Source of the DNA: Prunus persica
Taxonomy: Eukaryota; Streptophyta; Magnoliopsida; Rosales; Rosaceae
Direction of reading: 5' to 3'
NCBI RefSeq assembly: GCF_000346465.2
Contig: NC_034014.1
Span: 11,041,582 to 11,105,581, forward strand
Length of the DNA stretch: 64,000 nucleotides
Positions 49,950-62,567 of the stretch are shown in pieces; within the stretch, counting starts at the first letter, position 1; each line of letters opens with the position of its first letter. The notes below the pieces were generated by a model. That model was not told the origin of the DNA. It worked only from the letters and a program-made list of their open reading frames with translations, and did no database searches. The translations under genes and the position numbers were made by a program.

Positions 49950-50237
49950 CTACGAGGGTTTTAGTGGAAGAGTTTCTCCAACACCACACAAGGACATTGT
50001 TCTGGGATAACCGACAACTCTTGGCAACATTCTCCATATACTATCATACAAGACCTCAAATTGTCGCATAGCACCAGGAGAAATATCTCGCACTGGTGGA
50101 TTTGCTGCAAATGGAAATCCACCATCAAAACCAATTGTGGTCATGGCAGCCTCGTAAGGACAAATACTTATAATGAGAAAAATGAAAAAAAGAACTTGGG
50201 TTTTGAAGCTTGTTAGTGAGGCTGTAAGCTTTGCCAT
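49950..50237 (-). CDS. Small secreted protein of unknown function, 95 residues
   Basis: Single exon from ATG at 50237 to stop at 49950. The N-terminus has a basic start (MAKLTASLTSFK), a hydrophobic run (TQVLFFIFLIISICPYEA) and a likely cleavage after the Ala pair, so the product should enter the secretory pathway. The mature part (about 65 residues) contains GFDGGFPFAANPPVRDISPG and RMLPRVVGYPRTMSLCGVG, with one Cys. I do not recognise the family; a secreted peptide precursor is possible. A minus-strand TATA box (CTATAAAAC, 50290-50298) lies about 55 bp before the ATG, supporting a real gene. A truncated copy of its 5' part is at 52055-52135. Confidence 0.6.
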   Translation of the reverse strand: MAKLTASLTSFKTQVLFFIFLIISICPYEAAMTTIGFDGGFPFAANPPVRDISPGAMRQFEVLYDSIWRMLPRVVGYPRTMSLCGVGETLPLKPS

Positions 50238-50289
50238 TGTATTTGGATCTTAAATTTTGTGGGTGAAATTTTGGGAGGGGTGATGGGGT

Positions 50290-50298
50290 GTTTTATAG
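50290..50298 (-). promoter_or_regulatory. TATA box of the small secreted-protein gene
   Basis: CTATAAAAC on the minus strand, about 55 bp upstream of the ATG at 50237. Confidence 0.55.
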
Positions 50299-50584
50299 CC
50301 TATGTTGTGCATGTGGTGTAAGCGTAATTAGCTTATAAAAGTTGGAGAATCAATTTGCTAATTAGGTCAACTATTACAACCATGGCTTGGTCTTTTAGAA
50401 GCTCGTTGACACTACTAAATAATGCAGAAAATAAATGCCTTAAATATCCGAAGAATGCATGACCAAATCGGCGAGGTAGCAACCAAATACGTTGAGACAA
50501 TTTCTTACTATCAATTACAAAATGAGCCAATCTACCATGGAATTTACGATCAATTGCAGAAGACATCTGGCAGCTTCTTGGAAA

Positions 50585-50765
50585 GTTTGATCAAGTGACT
50601 AATAGCTACAGAGAGGCTAACAGGGTTGCAGATCAGTTGGCGAAAAAGGGCATCGTTATAACAACTCATGTATTTGGTTTAGTCAATCATTTCCTTTTAG
50701 ATGTCCTGACTAGAGTTTATTTTGACTTGTATGGTACTAAGATCCTAAGAGGATCTAAATTTTAA
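50585..50765 (+). pseudogene. RNase H-like domain tail of a LINE-type retrotransposon
   Basis: The plus strand reads YREANRVADQLAKKGI, the usual C-terminal motif of RNase H-like domains at the end of plant LINE polyproteins, then about 40 more residues to a stop near 50765. The Asp of VAD is present. Nothing upstream (50330-50580) is recognisable as reverse transcriptase, so this is a 5'-truncated remnant, common for LINEs. Confidence 0.65.
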
Positions 50766-51103
50766 TGTATTTCAGTTTTCGAAAAAAGAGACAATTTCTT
50801 ATGTAGACTTCAACCACATGTTGCAACCATGCATAAATTAGTCTTTGCTTTTTTAATTAAGGAAAATACTTGACTCTTAGAAATCATTTCTCCTTGCACT
50901 CAAACCACAGTTTTACAAGTGTGTATAAAATTTTCTTTTGTTATTTTAATGGGTTACGTTTGCATGTGTCGTATTGTGATTTATCTCTTACACGCATGGA
51001 ACAAAATTTACACAAGGACTTCTTTGAAATTTTAGAGGATTTGTGCAAAATGAGCAATAAGGCCTTTGTTTTATTTATTTATTTATATACAAGTAATATT
51101 GAT

Positions 51104-51181
51104 GGAGGGGGGAATCGAACTTAGGAAATTGAGTGCGTGATGCAAAAATAAATGCTCTTAACCACTTGAGCTATAAGCCAT
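51104..51181 (-). repeat. tRNA-derived sequence (SINE head or tRNA pseudogene)
   Basis: On the minus strand GGCTTATAGCTCAAGTGGTTAAGAGC has an A-box-like D-arm, and GTTCGATTCC 45 bases later is a B box, followed by CCCCC. The anticodon region does not fold cleanly, so it is not a working tRNA. A SINE head or degenerate tRNA fits. Confidence 0.5.
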
Positions 51182-52050
51182 TTGTAGTAAACAAAGCTTT
51201 CAAACGAAAATATTATAAAAGGAATTGGGTCCTATACAATAGAGAGCGAACTAGGGCCTAAGATTTACAGTAATAAGGCCTTCTAAGACAAAGCTTTCAA
51301 ACAAAAATACTATAAAAGGAATTGGGTCATATACAGTAGAGAGTGAACTAGGGCCTAAGATTTACAAAACAAAACCTTATAAATACTAAAGGTCTGTTTG
51401 GTATCCCATTTAAATAAAGTGAACTGAAAAATTATGATTCATTTTAAAAACATGAGTTTTAAAATACTTATTTTAAGATATAAAAACTTGTTTAGTATTG
51501 AACTCCAAACTATTTTGAAGATCTAAAGAAAAAAAAAAAACCCTAGATTCCTAAATTGAAATTAACAAAAGAAAAGGAAAAATCGAAGCCAATCCGATTT
51601 AAAATCTATGAGACGGAGAGAGAGGGAGAGGAGGAGGAGAGAGGAAGGAGAGAGGCACGTTGGGTGTTGGAGAAAAAGAAAAAAACTGAAAAAACGTAGT
51701 CTTAAAAATTGGGGTATTTTTGAGTTTCAGTTTTCAAAAATGAGCCTACCAAACAAGTTTTTTTTTTTCAGTTTTGAACTCATTTTATTTTTAAGTTTAA
51801 AATGTTAGATTCAAGTCAAATACAAAACGCACCTAAATCTTTTTTGGATTTTAGTATTATTAATTATATTAACTACATGCTATTAACATATTAATATAAA
51901 ATGTTTCGTGGTACATTTTTTTTTTGTTTGGAGGTGGATTTGTTAAATTAAAACGAATATAGAATAAAATAATAATTTGGTGGACCTCTTAAAATTGGGG
52001 ACCTGTTCACACCCCTAGCGCCGCCCATGGCTGTATGCTTATATCAATAG
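51182..52050. other. Intergenic DNA with a short tandem duplication
   Basis: AAAGCTTTCAAACGAAAATAT... near 51192 and the nearly identical AAAGCTTTCAAACAAAAATAC... near 51291 form a duplicated block of about 100 bp. The region 51390-51840 begins GGTCTGTTTGGTAT and ends AAACGCACCTAAA, which suggests an old hAT-type MITE, unproven. No gene is seen. Confidence 0.4.
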
Positions 52051-52054
52051 CTCA

Positions 52055-52135
52055 CGATTTGGTTGACGGCAGCCTTGTAAGGACAAATACTAATGAAAAG
52101 AAAAAGAGAGTAGGGTCTCAAAACTTGTTACAGCA
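52055..52135 (-). pseudogene. Truncated copy of the small secreted-protein gene
   Basis: The minus strand resembles the signal-peptide region of 49950-50237. Shared words include AGTATTTGTCCTTAC, AGGCTGCC and a run of CTCTTTTTCTTTTCATTA; similarity ends soon after. There is no ATG in the matching place and no mature part. Confidence 0.5.
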
Positions 52136-52519
52136 CTTCCATTTATTTGCTATGGTAAAAAGTAAAGAGAGATAAGGACAGTTACTTTGTATGTGAATAG
52201 TGACTGTTTTATCAATTTTTTTGATGCATTTCCACCCATTGTTATGACAACACAAGGTCAACTACTATTTACATATGATATGAAGAGAGGAATCTGTATG
52301 GAGTTTTGGTATGGGAATTGAAGAATATGACTATGTATTTATAGAAAAAAATTTCTAGATTTTTTGTTTTTTGTTTATTTATTTATATTTATTTATATTA
52401 ACTGCTAATGTCACAATTACGTCAGTGTGATATCTACTTGCCCAAGCAGCAACCCAGGCAAGTCTTGCCTTTGGGCTTGCCTAGGCTTGGGTATGGCCCA
52501 CATTCTCCCGGGCAGTTTT

Positions 52520-55500
52520 TGTAACACCCCGTCCCGACTAATTATTTTATTTTTTGAAGTTACATTTTTGTCCTCGGGGGTAGGGGCTACTTTAGTCACT
52601 TTTTGTATGGAATTAGTTTTTGCCCTTGGGGGTGGGGGCTACGAGTTATACCATTGCATAGAGCTCACTCTCACGAGTTTGTAGACACATAGTGGGCTCA
52701 AATCAGAATTTTAACGAAAAAGTTGTGATCTATGAAAGTGCAGTGGCACAATTGTAAATTTGGAGAAGTCAAAATTTTAAAAACCCCAAACTCAGACCCA
52801 CGCCTGTTTATTACATTTCCCACACATGGTTAGATTGTTACTTCCACAATGTTCTTATTCCCTCCTCTTCCCAAGTCTGACCATATAACTCTCACACAAC
52901 ACAAGTTTCACCATCATTCTCTTCAAAGCTGAGAGCTCCAGCTCTCCTTCTTCACGTCAGTCTTGTTGACTGCTTCGAAACCCATAACGCCTCAGCTCAA
53001 AATGAAATATTTCCTTCTTCAGACTTGTTCATCTGCCTGTCTACTAGAATATCAAAAATTGAGACCAATCTAAGAAGTTTAGTTACCTCAACCGCAATTG
53101 GAGTACAAGCAGCTCGTCACAACCTAATTCTCTGCGTAAGGCTCGGGTTTGGCCTTGCATGTCTATTTTCTACTATTCGTTTGGTGAAGTAGTCTTCATT
53201 AAACTTGTTCCTCTATTCAAGAGCTATGACATATCCCAAAGTAAAGGAAATTGGAGATGTCTATCTACCTCAAATCGTGTTCAAGGTGAGACTAGTCTTC
53301 ACTTTTGTTCTGTTTGCTGATTTCACTCTAGTGTGCCTTTATTCACTCTTGCATGTGGCTTTCCTATTATCTAATGGCTTCATTCCTTTCATAAAAGTTG
53401 TTTATCTATGTCTTGGCTATAATTTATCAAAATTGGAGCTTCATTCAAGAAGTATAGCTATCTCAAGACGTGTCTAAGTGTAACATGTTCATCCTTGTCT
53501 GATCTGTTAATGTAGGCTCGGATTCTGTCTTGCATGTCAATTTTCCTTACTCAGATGAGAAAGGTTCCTTAACGAAAGTTGTTGTGAATTCTGTAGTCTA
53601 CAATATATCCAAACTTCGTAGTTATCCAGCAAGTTTAGACCTGTTTAAGTGGTAAAAACTGAAACAAGCTTCTTTCTTTCCAAGTATTATTTTGGCGGTT
53701 GTTCTCCTTGGGAGGTGAATTGAGGATTTCATACCAATTCAGAGGAGTGAGGTAAATATTTAAGATGCTTTATTTTTGGAAATCTTTTTTAGAGGTTAAA
53801 TTCTTGAGGTTTTATGGATTGTTGAATTGTTCCAAAGTTAAGAAGAATTGTGAACCTATAGGAATGTCCGGATCAAACCCGTGGGCCACTTTGTGGAGGC
53901 CCGTTGAGTTCTAAAATACTCCCCACATCATCCCAAGCACGATGGTATGCTCGGATTAGCATTTGGTTATCGTTTGATTATCAAACGGATATTGAGCCTA
54001 TTATGCGATATCTGGGTTTGATAGGTTCGGACTGTTCGATCAATTCCATTTTCAATTATGTTATTCCCCATAAATCTAGGATCCTGTAGGAACTCGTTGA
54101 TCAAGAATCGGAGTCCCAGATACTCCGAGTGAATTATTTAGGGTTATGTGGACCGATCGTCGTCTGATAATACGATTGGCTTAGATCTGACCGCTTGATC
54201 GAGACCAAACCTTCGGGACTTGTTTGGTAGACGTTGTTGGACCTATAGGAACTTTTAAGTAGGAAATCGGAGGTCGTGGACCCCGCTGGCCCGGTTGACC
54301 AATATGGAGAGTTTAACCACTCGGTGGACCGCGAGTCTTCTGAGGTCATCTCATCCTTCAAAAGGTACTAGATTGGCCCTAGGAACTCTCTGAAAGTCAT
54401 ACACACACTTTGAGTCCAGTGAATTAGGATTTTGGGTTAAAGCTCTTGGTTGGATACTTTTATTGATAAAGTCCTCATGTCCTTCTAAATAGGTACACAT
54501 GCTCCACGTACTCAACAGGCGAGACCCTCGTAGGGTCAAGCAGCTTTGGATTATCTGTGAGTAGACTTTGTTTTAAATGATCATTATTTTCGAAGAGTGG
54601 GTTGTCATGCATATATATAAATTTGATTATTTTGACTATTGAGATTATGAAGTTATATTGTTGTTTTAATTATGGGTTATAATATCTTATGGTTATCAGA
54701 TGTTATATTGATATTTGAAGTTTATGAATATTTTGGGTTATGAAATATATACTTTTGAAAGTTTGATATCTATACTATGAATAAATATTTGGGTATTGAG
54801 TTATGGACGCTATTATTGTCTGGATGTCTATGTATATGGGTTTTGGTGCATTTGAATATTTAAAATTCGGATATGTTTATAGTAATGGAGTTGAGAAATT
54901 GAATATGGTAAATTGGAGTTTGGATTGCACTATGATATGTACCTCTCCTTGGATACTGATACTTGGATATGGTGGATGTTTGGATATGTCGAAACCCAGG
55001 CACACTGGGTGGGATGTGCTATAGGCCCTTGACAGGCAGTCTGTGAGGGTAGGATTTGTTACAACCGCACGTGCGATGTGTTGCCAGCCTGTGTGCTGCG
55101 GAACAATAGTCCCCCAGTTGGACAGCTCAACCTTAGTCACTGGGTAATGTGATGCTGCTCCGTGGTCTAGTCAACAATCCCTCAATTGGATTGTTTCACC
55201 GGTACTTAATAATGGTGTAGTAAGTATGTATGCGTATATATATATATATTTATTTATACTTATATATTTATAAGGATCTTTCCTTGCATATTATGTTTTT
55301 ACAAGCATATGTCTAGGAAACGGGTTGGTTAAAGGGAAAAAGATCCAATTTGATTATTGTATCATATGCTATATCTGGTTTACAATGATTTCAAATTCAA
55401 GTATACTATAATAATGGATTTCATTGCATGGTTTTACATCGTTTTCATAAAACGGTGGGGTTAGTATGTTCACTTATAATTATGTTCAAACTTTCTTTTT

Positions 55501-56005
55501 TCTACTCACATTTTCTGTTTTGCACCCCCCAGGTTCTAGATATCCGAGGTCGCGACCACCGCGTCAAGGCATCGCCACTGTCCGCACAGTAGGAATTCAT
55601 CCTTTATCTTTTCTCTACCTTTTACTTTTCCTTGTGTTGTAAACTAAATCTGTAGTTGCTCTACTTACTTGTTTTGAGTTTGGGTAGAGGGCGTGAAGCC
55701 CATTTGAGTAGTCTTAGTTGTTGTGTGTGCCTTCACTTTGTGCATGCTGGAAGTTGGGCTTGTTATGATGCTTGTTTGTAGGTACTGCAAATTAGAAAAT
55801 GTTTCAGTTATAGGGGAGATTTTGTCAAAATTTCGGTAGAAGTCGAATCGTCTATCCGTTTAAATTGGGGTTAAAGGGCTTTTTAATAAAGTGGATCCGT
55901 CATAGGTTAGATATCAGACAGAAAGTAGGATTCGTTAAGGTTCCGAGACAGAATCCGAAGCTAGTCCTGCCAATTTTGCAACGCTAGGATGGGTTTTAAA
56001 AGCCA
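52520..56005 (+). mobile_element. Probable large LTR or LTR-derived element, interrupted by CACTA element 3
   Basis: Begins TGTAACACCCCGTCCCGAC at 52520, the usual start of a class of long plant LTRs. It continues through non-coding, moderately GC-rich DNA (ACCCAGGCACACTGGG, GAGGTCGCGACCACCGCGTC) with no gene, up to the CACTA insertion at 56006 (GGGTTTTAAAAGCCA). The rest presumably continues beyond element 3, outside the window. Superfamily and ends were not determined. Confidence 0.45.
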
Positions 56006-57598
56006 CACTACTACAAAAAAGCAAAAAGACGACGGTAAATCACCGTCGTGTATTCGGTTTTTCAATGGTCGTGGAATCCACCGTCATCTTTTCCCTCATA
56101 AACCACGACGCTAAATCACCGTCGTTGTTACAATATACAACGTCATCAACAAACACAAAACGACGTCTTTGTACTGCAAAAAGATCTAAAAAAGCAGTCG
56201 AGGATGAGAATAGACGACCAACTCTCTAAAAAAACCGTCGTTAAAAAGGAAAAATATGACACATATTAACAGAACAAGGCCGCAAGATAGACATACAACG
56301 ACGAAAATTAAAATAAGACGCCGTTAAATATCATTTTCACGACAATAAAAAATATGACGTCTTTAAATACATTAGAAGACGACGTTATTGATACCTACTA
56401 CGTCGCCTATATAAAAAGAGCCGTCGTAAAATAAATTTTCCACTTCGATTTTTCTATAAAAGATGACGTGGAAATAGTTGTCAGTGTCATTATTTACGAC
56501 GTATGTATTTATAGAGTAGACGTTGAACAACGAAACAACGTCGGTTACAAATATATGAGAGTCGTATTACAAAATTTATACGTCCTATTTTCAGAAACAA
56601 ACAACGACGATAAAATAAAACAACGTCGAAAACAAATAAAAACAGACGTGTTTAGTCTGCTAAAGTTCTAAAAAATTGTCGAGGATGAGAATAGACGACC
56701 AACTCAAACAAATCACCGTCGTTAAAAAGGAAAAATATGACACATATTAAAAGAACAAGGCCGCAAGATAGACATACAACGACGACAACTAAAACACTAC
56801 GCCGTCAAATATAATTTTCACGACAAGAAAAAATATGACGTCTTTAAATACATGAGAAGACGACGTTATTGAAATCTACTACGTCTCTTATTTACAAACA
56901 ACCGTCGTGAAATAAATTTTCCACTTCGATTTTTCTAAAAAAGATGACGTGGAAATAGTTGTCAGTGTCATTATTTACGACGTATGTATTTATATAGTTG
57001 ACGTTGAATGCGAAACAACGTCGGTGGCATTTATGTAGTCGACGTTGTATTTATATGTATTCATTACTCACGACGCACTTATTAATATAGACGACGTTGA
57101 ACTTCTAAACAACGTCGGTTCCAAATAAATGAGAGCCGTATTACAGAACATATAGACGGCGTTGATTATGATGAGAGCCGTATTACAAATAACGTCGTTT
57201 AATTGATATTAGACGGCGGTTATAATGAATTACCGTCGGAATTCATTTCGTTCCTCTTCGTTTATAAAAGAACTTGCGACGTGGAAAATGTATGATGACG
57301 TCGTATTTTTTAACGTTCAGATTATATATCTCGTTTTTTAGACGTCGGTATTATGGGATTGGAGTCGTGTTATTTTGAATTACATGGCGGTTCTTAATCC
57401 TTCCCCGACGTGATATCCTGAATAATTGCTTCACAATAGCGTCGTGGTTCTTCATTGTTACGTTGCTTTAAGACGTCGGTAAATATGCTGAATAACTGGT
57501 TCACAATAACGTCGTGTTTTATTTGAACGTAGAAAGTGAAGAAATCACATTACAATATATTACAAAATTAATGTCATACACTGCCAATTACATAAGCA
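56006..57598. repeat. Left subterminal array of element 3
   Basis: Same motif array and tandem duplication as 9000-10608, with a 16-base deletion near 56610 and few substitutions. No coding content. Confidence 0.8.
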
Positions 57599-60500
57599 TC
57601 ATTCAATCCATATATCTTCACACCCATCTCGAATATTTTGACCGCCTAACTCACCCACCAGTTCATCAAATGTGTCAACATTTGGCATCCCTCTAGTAAA
57701 TGGCTCACACTCAATTATCACATCACCTAAGACTTCATCACCAATAACATCATTATATTCTCTATTAGGCATTGATAACACTACTGACCAACCACGATGC
57801 ATCGGGTCGTCAACAAAAAATATTTGTTTGACTTGAGAAGCCAAAACAAATTGGTCATTCCTATGTCCAATTTTACTCAAATCTACAAGGGTAAATCCAA
57901 GTTCGTCGACTACAAGACCAGAACTATCTATCCAATCACACCTAAAGACTGGGATTGTAAACTTTTGGTAGTCAAGGTCCCAAATTTCTTGAATGACACC
58001 ATAAAAACCCATATTTGAGAGAATTGGGTTTTTATCCTTGGCACTAGCAACTTGCATGGTATGTGCAAGTAAATAAACTCCACTATTTTGAGTTGTCCGC
58101 ACATCATCTTGTGCCTTGATATTGAATTTAATACCTTTAATAAGATAGATCCTATATAATGGCACTGCCATGTTTGGACCAGCTGCTAGCCACCTTAAAT
58201 TTTCTGATACGCCATGATTGTCTTCCTCAAGTTCACTTTGAACCTGCAAATTAATCATATATCTTAATTCAATCTAACATAGAAATAAGAAGAAAATTAA
58301 AAGAGAAATATGTTATTCAACAACATATACCTTGAAGCGTAGCCATTGAATGAAAGTGCTATTGTGCTTATCCTGCAGCCACTTTGTTCTCTTTCTAAAT
58401 TTTGGATAAACAGTCTTGATGTGGATCATATGTTGCCTACATGACACGAAAAATTCAAGCATTACGGTCCCAAATATAGAAGATAAACATAAGAAATAAT
58501 TTAAAATCAATAAGTTAAAGAATAAAACTCATACGTACTCGATATAAGGTAGGACTTCCTCCGTATTCTCCAAGACATATAGATGTGCTTGATTCAACAG
58601 GTCCTGATCAACTACGCTCACTGTGCAACCTGATAATGGCTTTGAAAGTCCCATCTTTTGGCTTGAAGGCACTCCAACTGTACTAACATCAGATAAATGC
58701 TGAGTACAAAACTCTACCGTTTCTTCATCTATATACCGCTCAGCAATGCAACCTTCGGGACGAGTACGATTCTGAACATACCCCTTCAGCACTTTCATAT
58801 ATCTTTCAAACGGATACATCCACCTAAAATATACTGGCCCACATAGACGAACTTCTCTGACAAGATGTACTACTAGATGAACCATGATATCAAAGAATGA
58901 AGGGGGAAAGTACTTCTCAAGCAAACACAGAGTAACTACTACATCTTCTTCCAACTTATCTAGATTGGAAACATCAACAGTCTTTGCACATATAGCATTG
59001 AAGAAGAAGCACAAACGAGTTATTGCATACCTTGCAGGCTTCTCCAAAACAGAACGAATTGCCACAGGGAGCAATTGTTGCATTAAGGTATGACAATCAT
59101 GTGATTTAAGGCCAAGAAGTCTTGAATCTTGTAAAGATACAAGATTTTTAATATTTGAAGAATAACCTTCAGGGACCTTCATACCATAGAAAGAATTGCA
59201 AACCTCTCTCTTCTCTGCTCTTGACAAATTCCAAGGCCCAGGAGGCAAACGAGTACGTCTTTCTCCATACTCGGGTTGCAAATCAGTTTTGACCCCCATG
59301 TTCAATAAATCTAATCGAGCAGCAATCCCATCTTTATTTTTTCCAGGGATCTCCAGCAATGTACCAATAATACTATCGCAAACATTCTTCTCAATGTGAA
59401 TAACATCTAGGGCATGCCTCACAAGAAGGTATTTCCAATACTCGAGATCAAAGAATATTGATTTCTTCTTCCAACAAACTCTGTCACCATTTTCAACCAT
59501 ATGCAGCACTTCTTCTCCGGTTAATGGCTCGGGAGGTATGCCATATTCAGGTTTCCCATTAAAAGCTGCACGTTGCCTCCTATATGGATGATTGATTGGT
59601 AACCATTTTCTATGCCCAATGTAACAAATTTTGTGGCCATTTTTCAACCTGTGACTAGGTGTATCATCGCCGCATATTGGACAAGCTTTATATCCTTTAA
59701 CAACACAACCAGATAAGTTTCCATAGGCGGGAAAATCATTAATTGTCCACATTAATGCAGCTCTGAGTGTAAAGTATTCTCCATTATGTGCATCATACAC
59801 TCCTCTAATCCCATCCCACAAAGATTTTAAATCATCAATCAAAGGCTCCAAGTAGACGTCTATATCATTTTCGGGTTGTTTAGGACCGGAAATCAATAAG
59901 GTTAACATCATGAACTTTCGTTTCATGCACAGCCATGGAGGGAGATTATATGTAACTAAGATAACCGGCCAACAACTATATCTGCTACTTAGAGAACTGT
60001 GGGGATTGAATCCATCAGATGAAAGAGCCAATCTCAAGTTTCTCGGCTCATTACCAAACTCAGGCCATTTATCATCAAGAAGTTTCCAAGACGGGGAATC
60101 CGCCGGATGAGACATCTGACCGTCAATTGATTTTCTAGCAGCATGCCAAGTCAAACTCTTAGCTGTCTCATGTGATCGAAACATCCTTTTAAACCTTGGA
60201 ATTGGAGGAAAATACCACACCACCTTCGCTGGCACACCCTCTTTCAAGATTGAATCTTTGCCTTCCTTCCACCTTGAGATACCACAAGTAGGACAATTAG
60301 TTGAATCCTCATACTCCTTCCTCATAATCCTCATACTCCTTCCTATACAAGTAGGACAATTAGTTGCTTCCCAAGGTTCTCGGTTAAATGTCCAATTCTT
60401 ATAGCTTTGGTCAATTCCATTAAAGTATAAGTGATCCCTTATAATTCCAACCCCAAACAACTTCAAATTAACACATTTAACACATGGACAACGGATATGT

Positions 60501-60601
60501 GTTGTAGTTAGAATATTTTCTACAGCAAAGTTCAAAAATGCTTCCACCCCAAACTCATATGCCTTCGATCTTCTATCCGAGTGCATCCATGACTTATCCA
60601 T
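57599..60601 (-). pseudogene. CACTA gene A: TNP2-type transposase, element 3, internal deletion
   Basis: Exons 60601-58539, 58436-58331 and 58243-57599 give one open frame of about 937 residues with no stop. The CGA that became TGA in element 2 is intact here. However, 348 bp (116 codons) between the zinc domain (CPCVKC) and the Transposase_21 core are missing, including the acidic linker and the stretch up to HACPNDCILY. They are replaced by a short filler that repeats neighbouring sequence (two NCPTC copies), and the frame is kept. Transposase_21, DUF4218 and DUF4216 remain. The protein could be made, but activity is doubtful. Confidence 0.88.
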
Positions 60602-60792
60602 CTCCGACACTATAACCTATTATCTATAATAAAGTGAAAATACAGGCAATGACCATCACTATAGCAGATTATACAAAGATCTAATAGCAAGTAATACACA
60701 ACAGAGACGACGGGTTTTAAACAAAAACAGTCGTATTTGGCATATATAGACGACGGATTTTCAACAGACGTCGTCTAATATAAGTAATACAA

Positions 60793-60858
60793 ACGACGGT
60801 TTATGAAAAAATCGTCGTGTATAAGTAATACAACGATGGTTTTTTCATAAACCGTCGT
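60793..60858. repeat. 26-bp inverted repeat upstream of gene A (element 3)
   Basis: Counterpart of 14151-14210, with slightly longer arms (60793-60818 and 60833-60858). The differences from perfect pairing are G-U compatible. Confidence 0.75.
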
Positions 60859-61234
60859 GTAATCGTCGTCGTATGCCTAAAAAGGCGTCGTGTCTCAGTT
60901 TATTTTCAAGAACCCAAAACCCATTAAGAACACAACATATATATGAAACCAAGCAAGAAACCAACATATACATGAAACCAAGCATGAAAACAATAAATCC
61001 ATTCCCAATTCAACATAACATAGGGTGATTAAAAGATCCGACAAAATTAAAACCATTCCCAATTCAACATAACAGATAATGTAATCCATGAACCCATTAA
61101 ACAGAAAATCCATGAACCCATACCTATAAGCACATTATTAACAGATCGCAAAGCATATACCTAAAACCCTTTAACAAAACAACCTAATATCATTCAATGA
61201 ATTTACAAGGGGAAGATAGGGTTTGTACTTACAG

Positions 61235-61430
61235 GTTGGACGAGCTCACAGATTCGACGGAGCCTGGAGAGTGCAACTTTTAATTAGAGCAGAAGTGAGA
61301 GAGCGAATGTTATGTCGCGCGAAATCTGAAAATTTTAGGGTTCAGGGTTAGAAGTATAAGAATAAGAGCCAAATATAAAAAAATTTAGGGCGCGCGAAAA
61401 TTTTTAGAGCGCGCGCTCTTTAAAACGTCG
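61235..61430 (-). promoter_or_regulatory. Probable leader exon and promoter region of gene A (element 3)
   Basis: Same donor (ccaacct/gtaagtac), same two GCGCGAAA words (about 61317 and 61394) and same AGAGCGCGCGCTCT palindrome as in element 2. Confidence 0.4.
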
Positions 61431-62567
61431 AAAGAAAAACCATGGCGAAAGTTCTACAAGAACCGACGTAAATGTAATATTCCACGACGAAAACACTGAA
61501 CGTAACGCCGTTTATTTTGACGTTCATTTTTCGGATTAATTTTAAATTTATTTTGAATATTTTGATATAAAGACGACTGAAAAACCACGTCGAAGTTAAG
61601 AAATTGAAAACGTTGTAAATTATAATAGACGACTTACATATTAAAATGACGTCGTTTAAAGTGGAAACCATGTCGGATATTTTACTGCACGACGTAACAT
61701 ATGTATTCCACGACTCAACCACCGTCGTTAACAATTAATACCCTAAACCCTTAAAACTAAATTATATAATTTTAAAAATTAAGTTTATAAAAGGGTTTAT
61801 GGTTTTACAGCCTAATATATACCCTATACTACCCAAAAATTATACTTTAAAAATAAACCCCAATAAATAACAACCCTAATCTCTAAACCCTAGACTCTAA
61901 ACCCTAAACCATAAAACTAGAAGTGATTTTATGACTCATCAAAATAATTTTGTTTTGGATGGTCATTTTAAATTTTTGTTATTCAAAATGAATTTTTTCA
62001 AGGTTTAGGGGGAAGAAAATATATCAATGACTTCATAGGAGTTGACATTGCATTTTTCTGATTTATTTTAAATTTATTTTGAATATTTTGATATAAAAAT
62101 AATAAAATATTCTTATCACAACAACAAACCACGTCGGTGTTAATAAATTTTAGACGTTGTAAATTGTAATAGACGACTAAGTTGTTAAAATGACGTCGTT
62201 TAAATGAGAAACCATGGCGGATATTTAACTATCCGACGTAAAATATATATTCCACGACTTAACCGCTGTCGTTACAAAGTACTACCCTGAACCCTTAAGA
62301 AATTGAAGACGTTGTAAACCATAAACGACTCAATTGTTCAAAGAACGCCGTCTAAATATCCTTTTACGTCGGATTTGTTTAAAACGAAACAACAAAAAAC
62401 GACGGCTTTTGACTTTATTACATCGTTGGAAAAGTATTACACGTCGGTTACGCAATTTGTGTGTTTGTTTTTTTTTTAATTTAAGAAAACCTCAACAAAT
62501 TTTTACATTATATATTATAGACAAAATTTGTACATTATACATAAATATCAAGTGTTCAATAATTCCC

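Noticed and set aside
50333..50566. 77-residue minus-strand frame beside the RNase H remnant
   Set aside because: No start context, no recognisable domain, and it lies opposite probable LINE-derived DNA.
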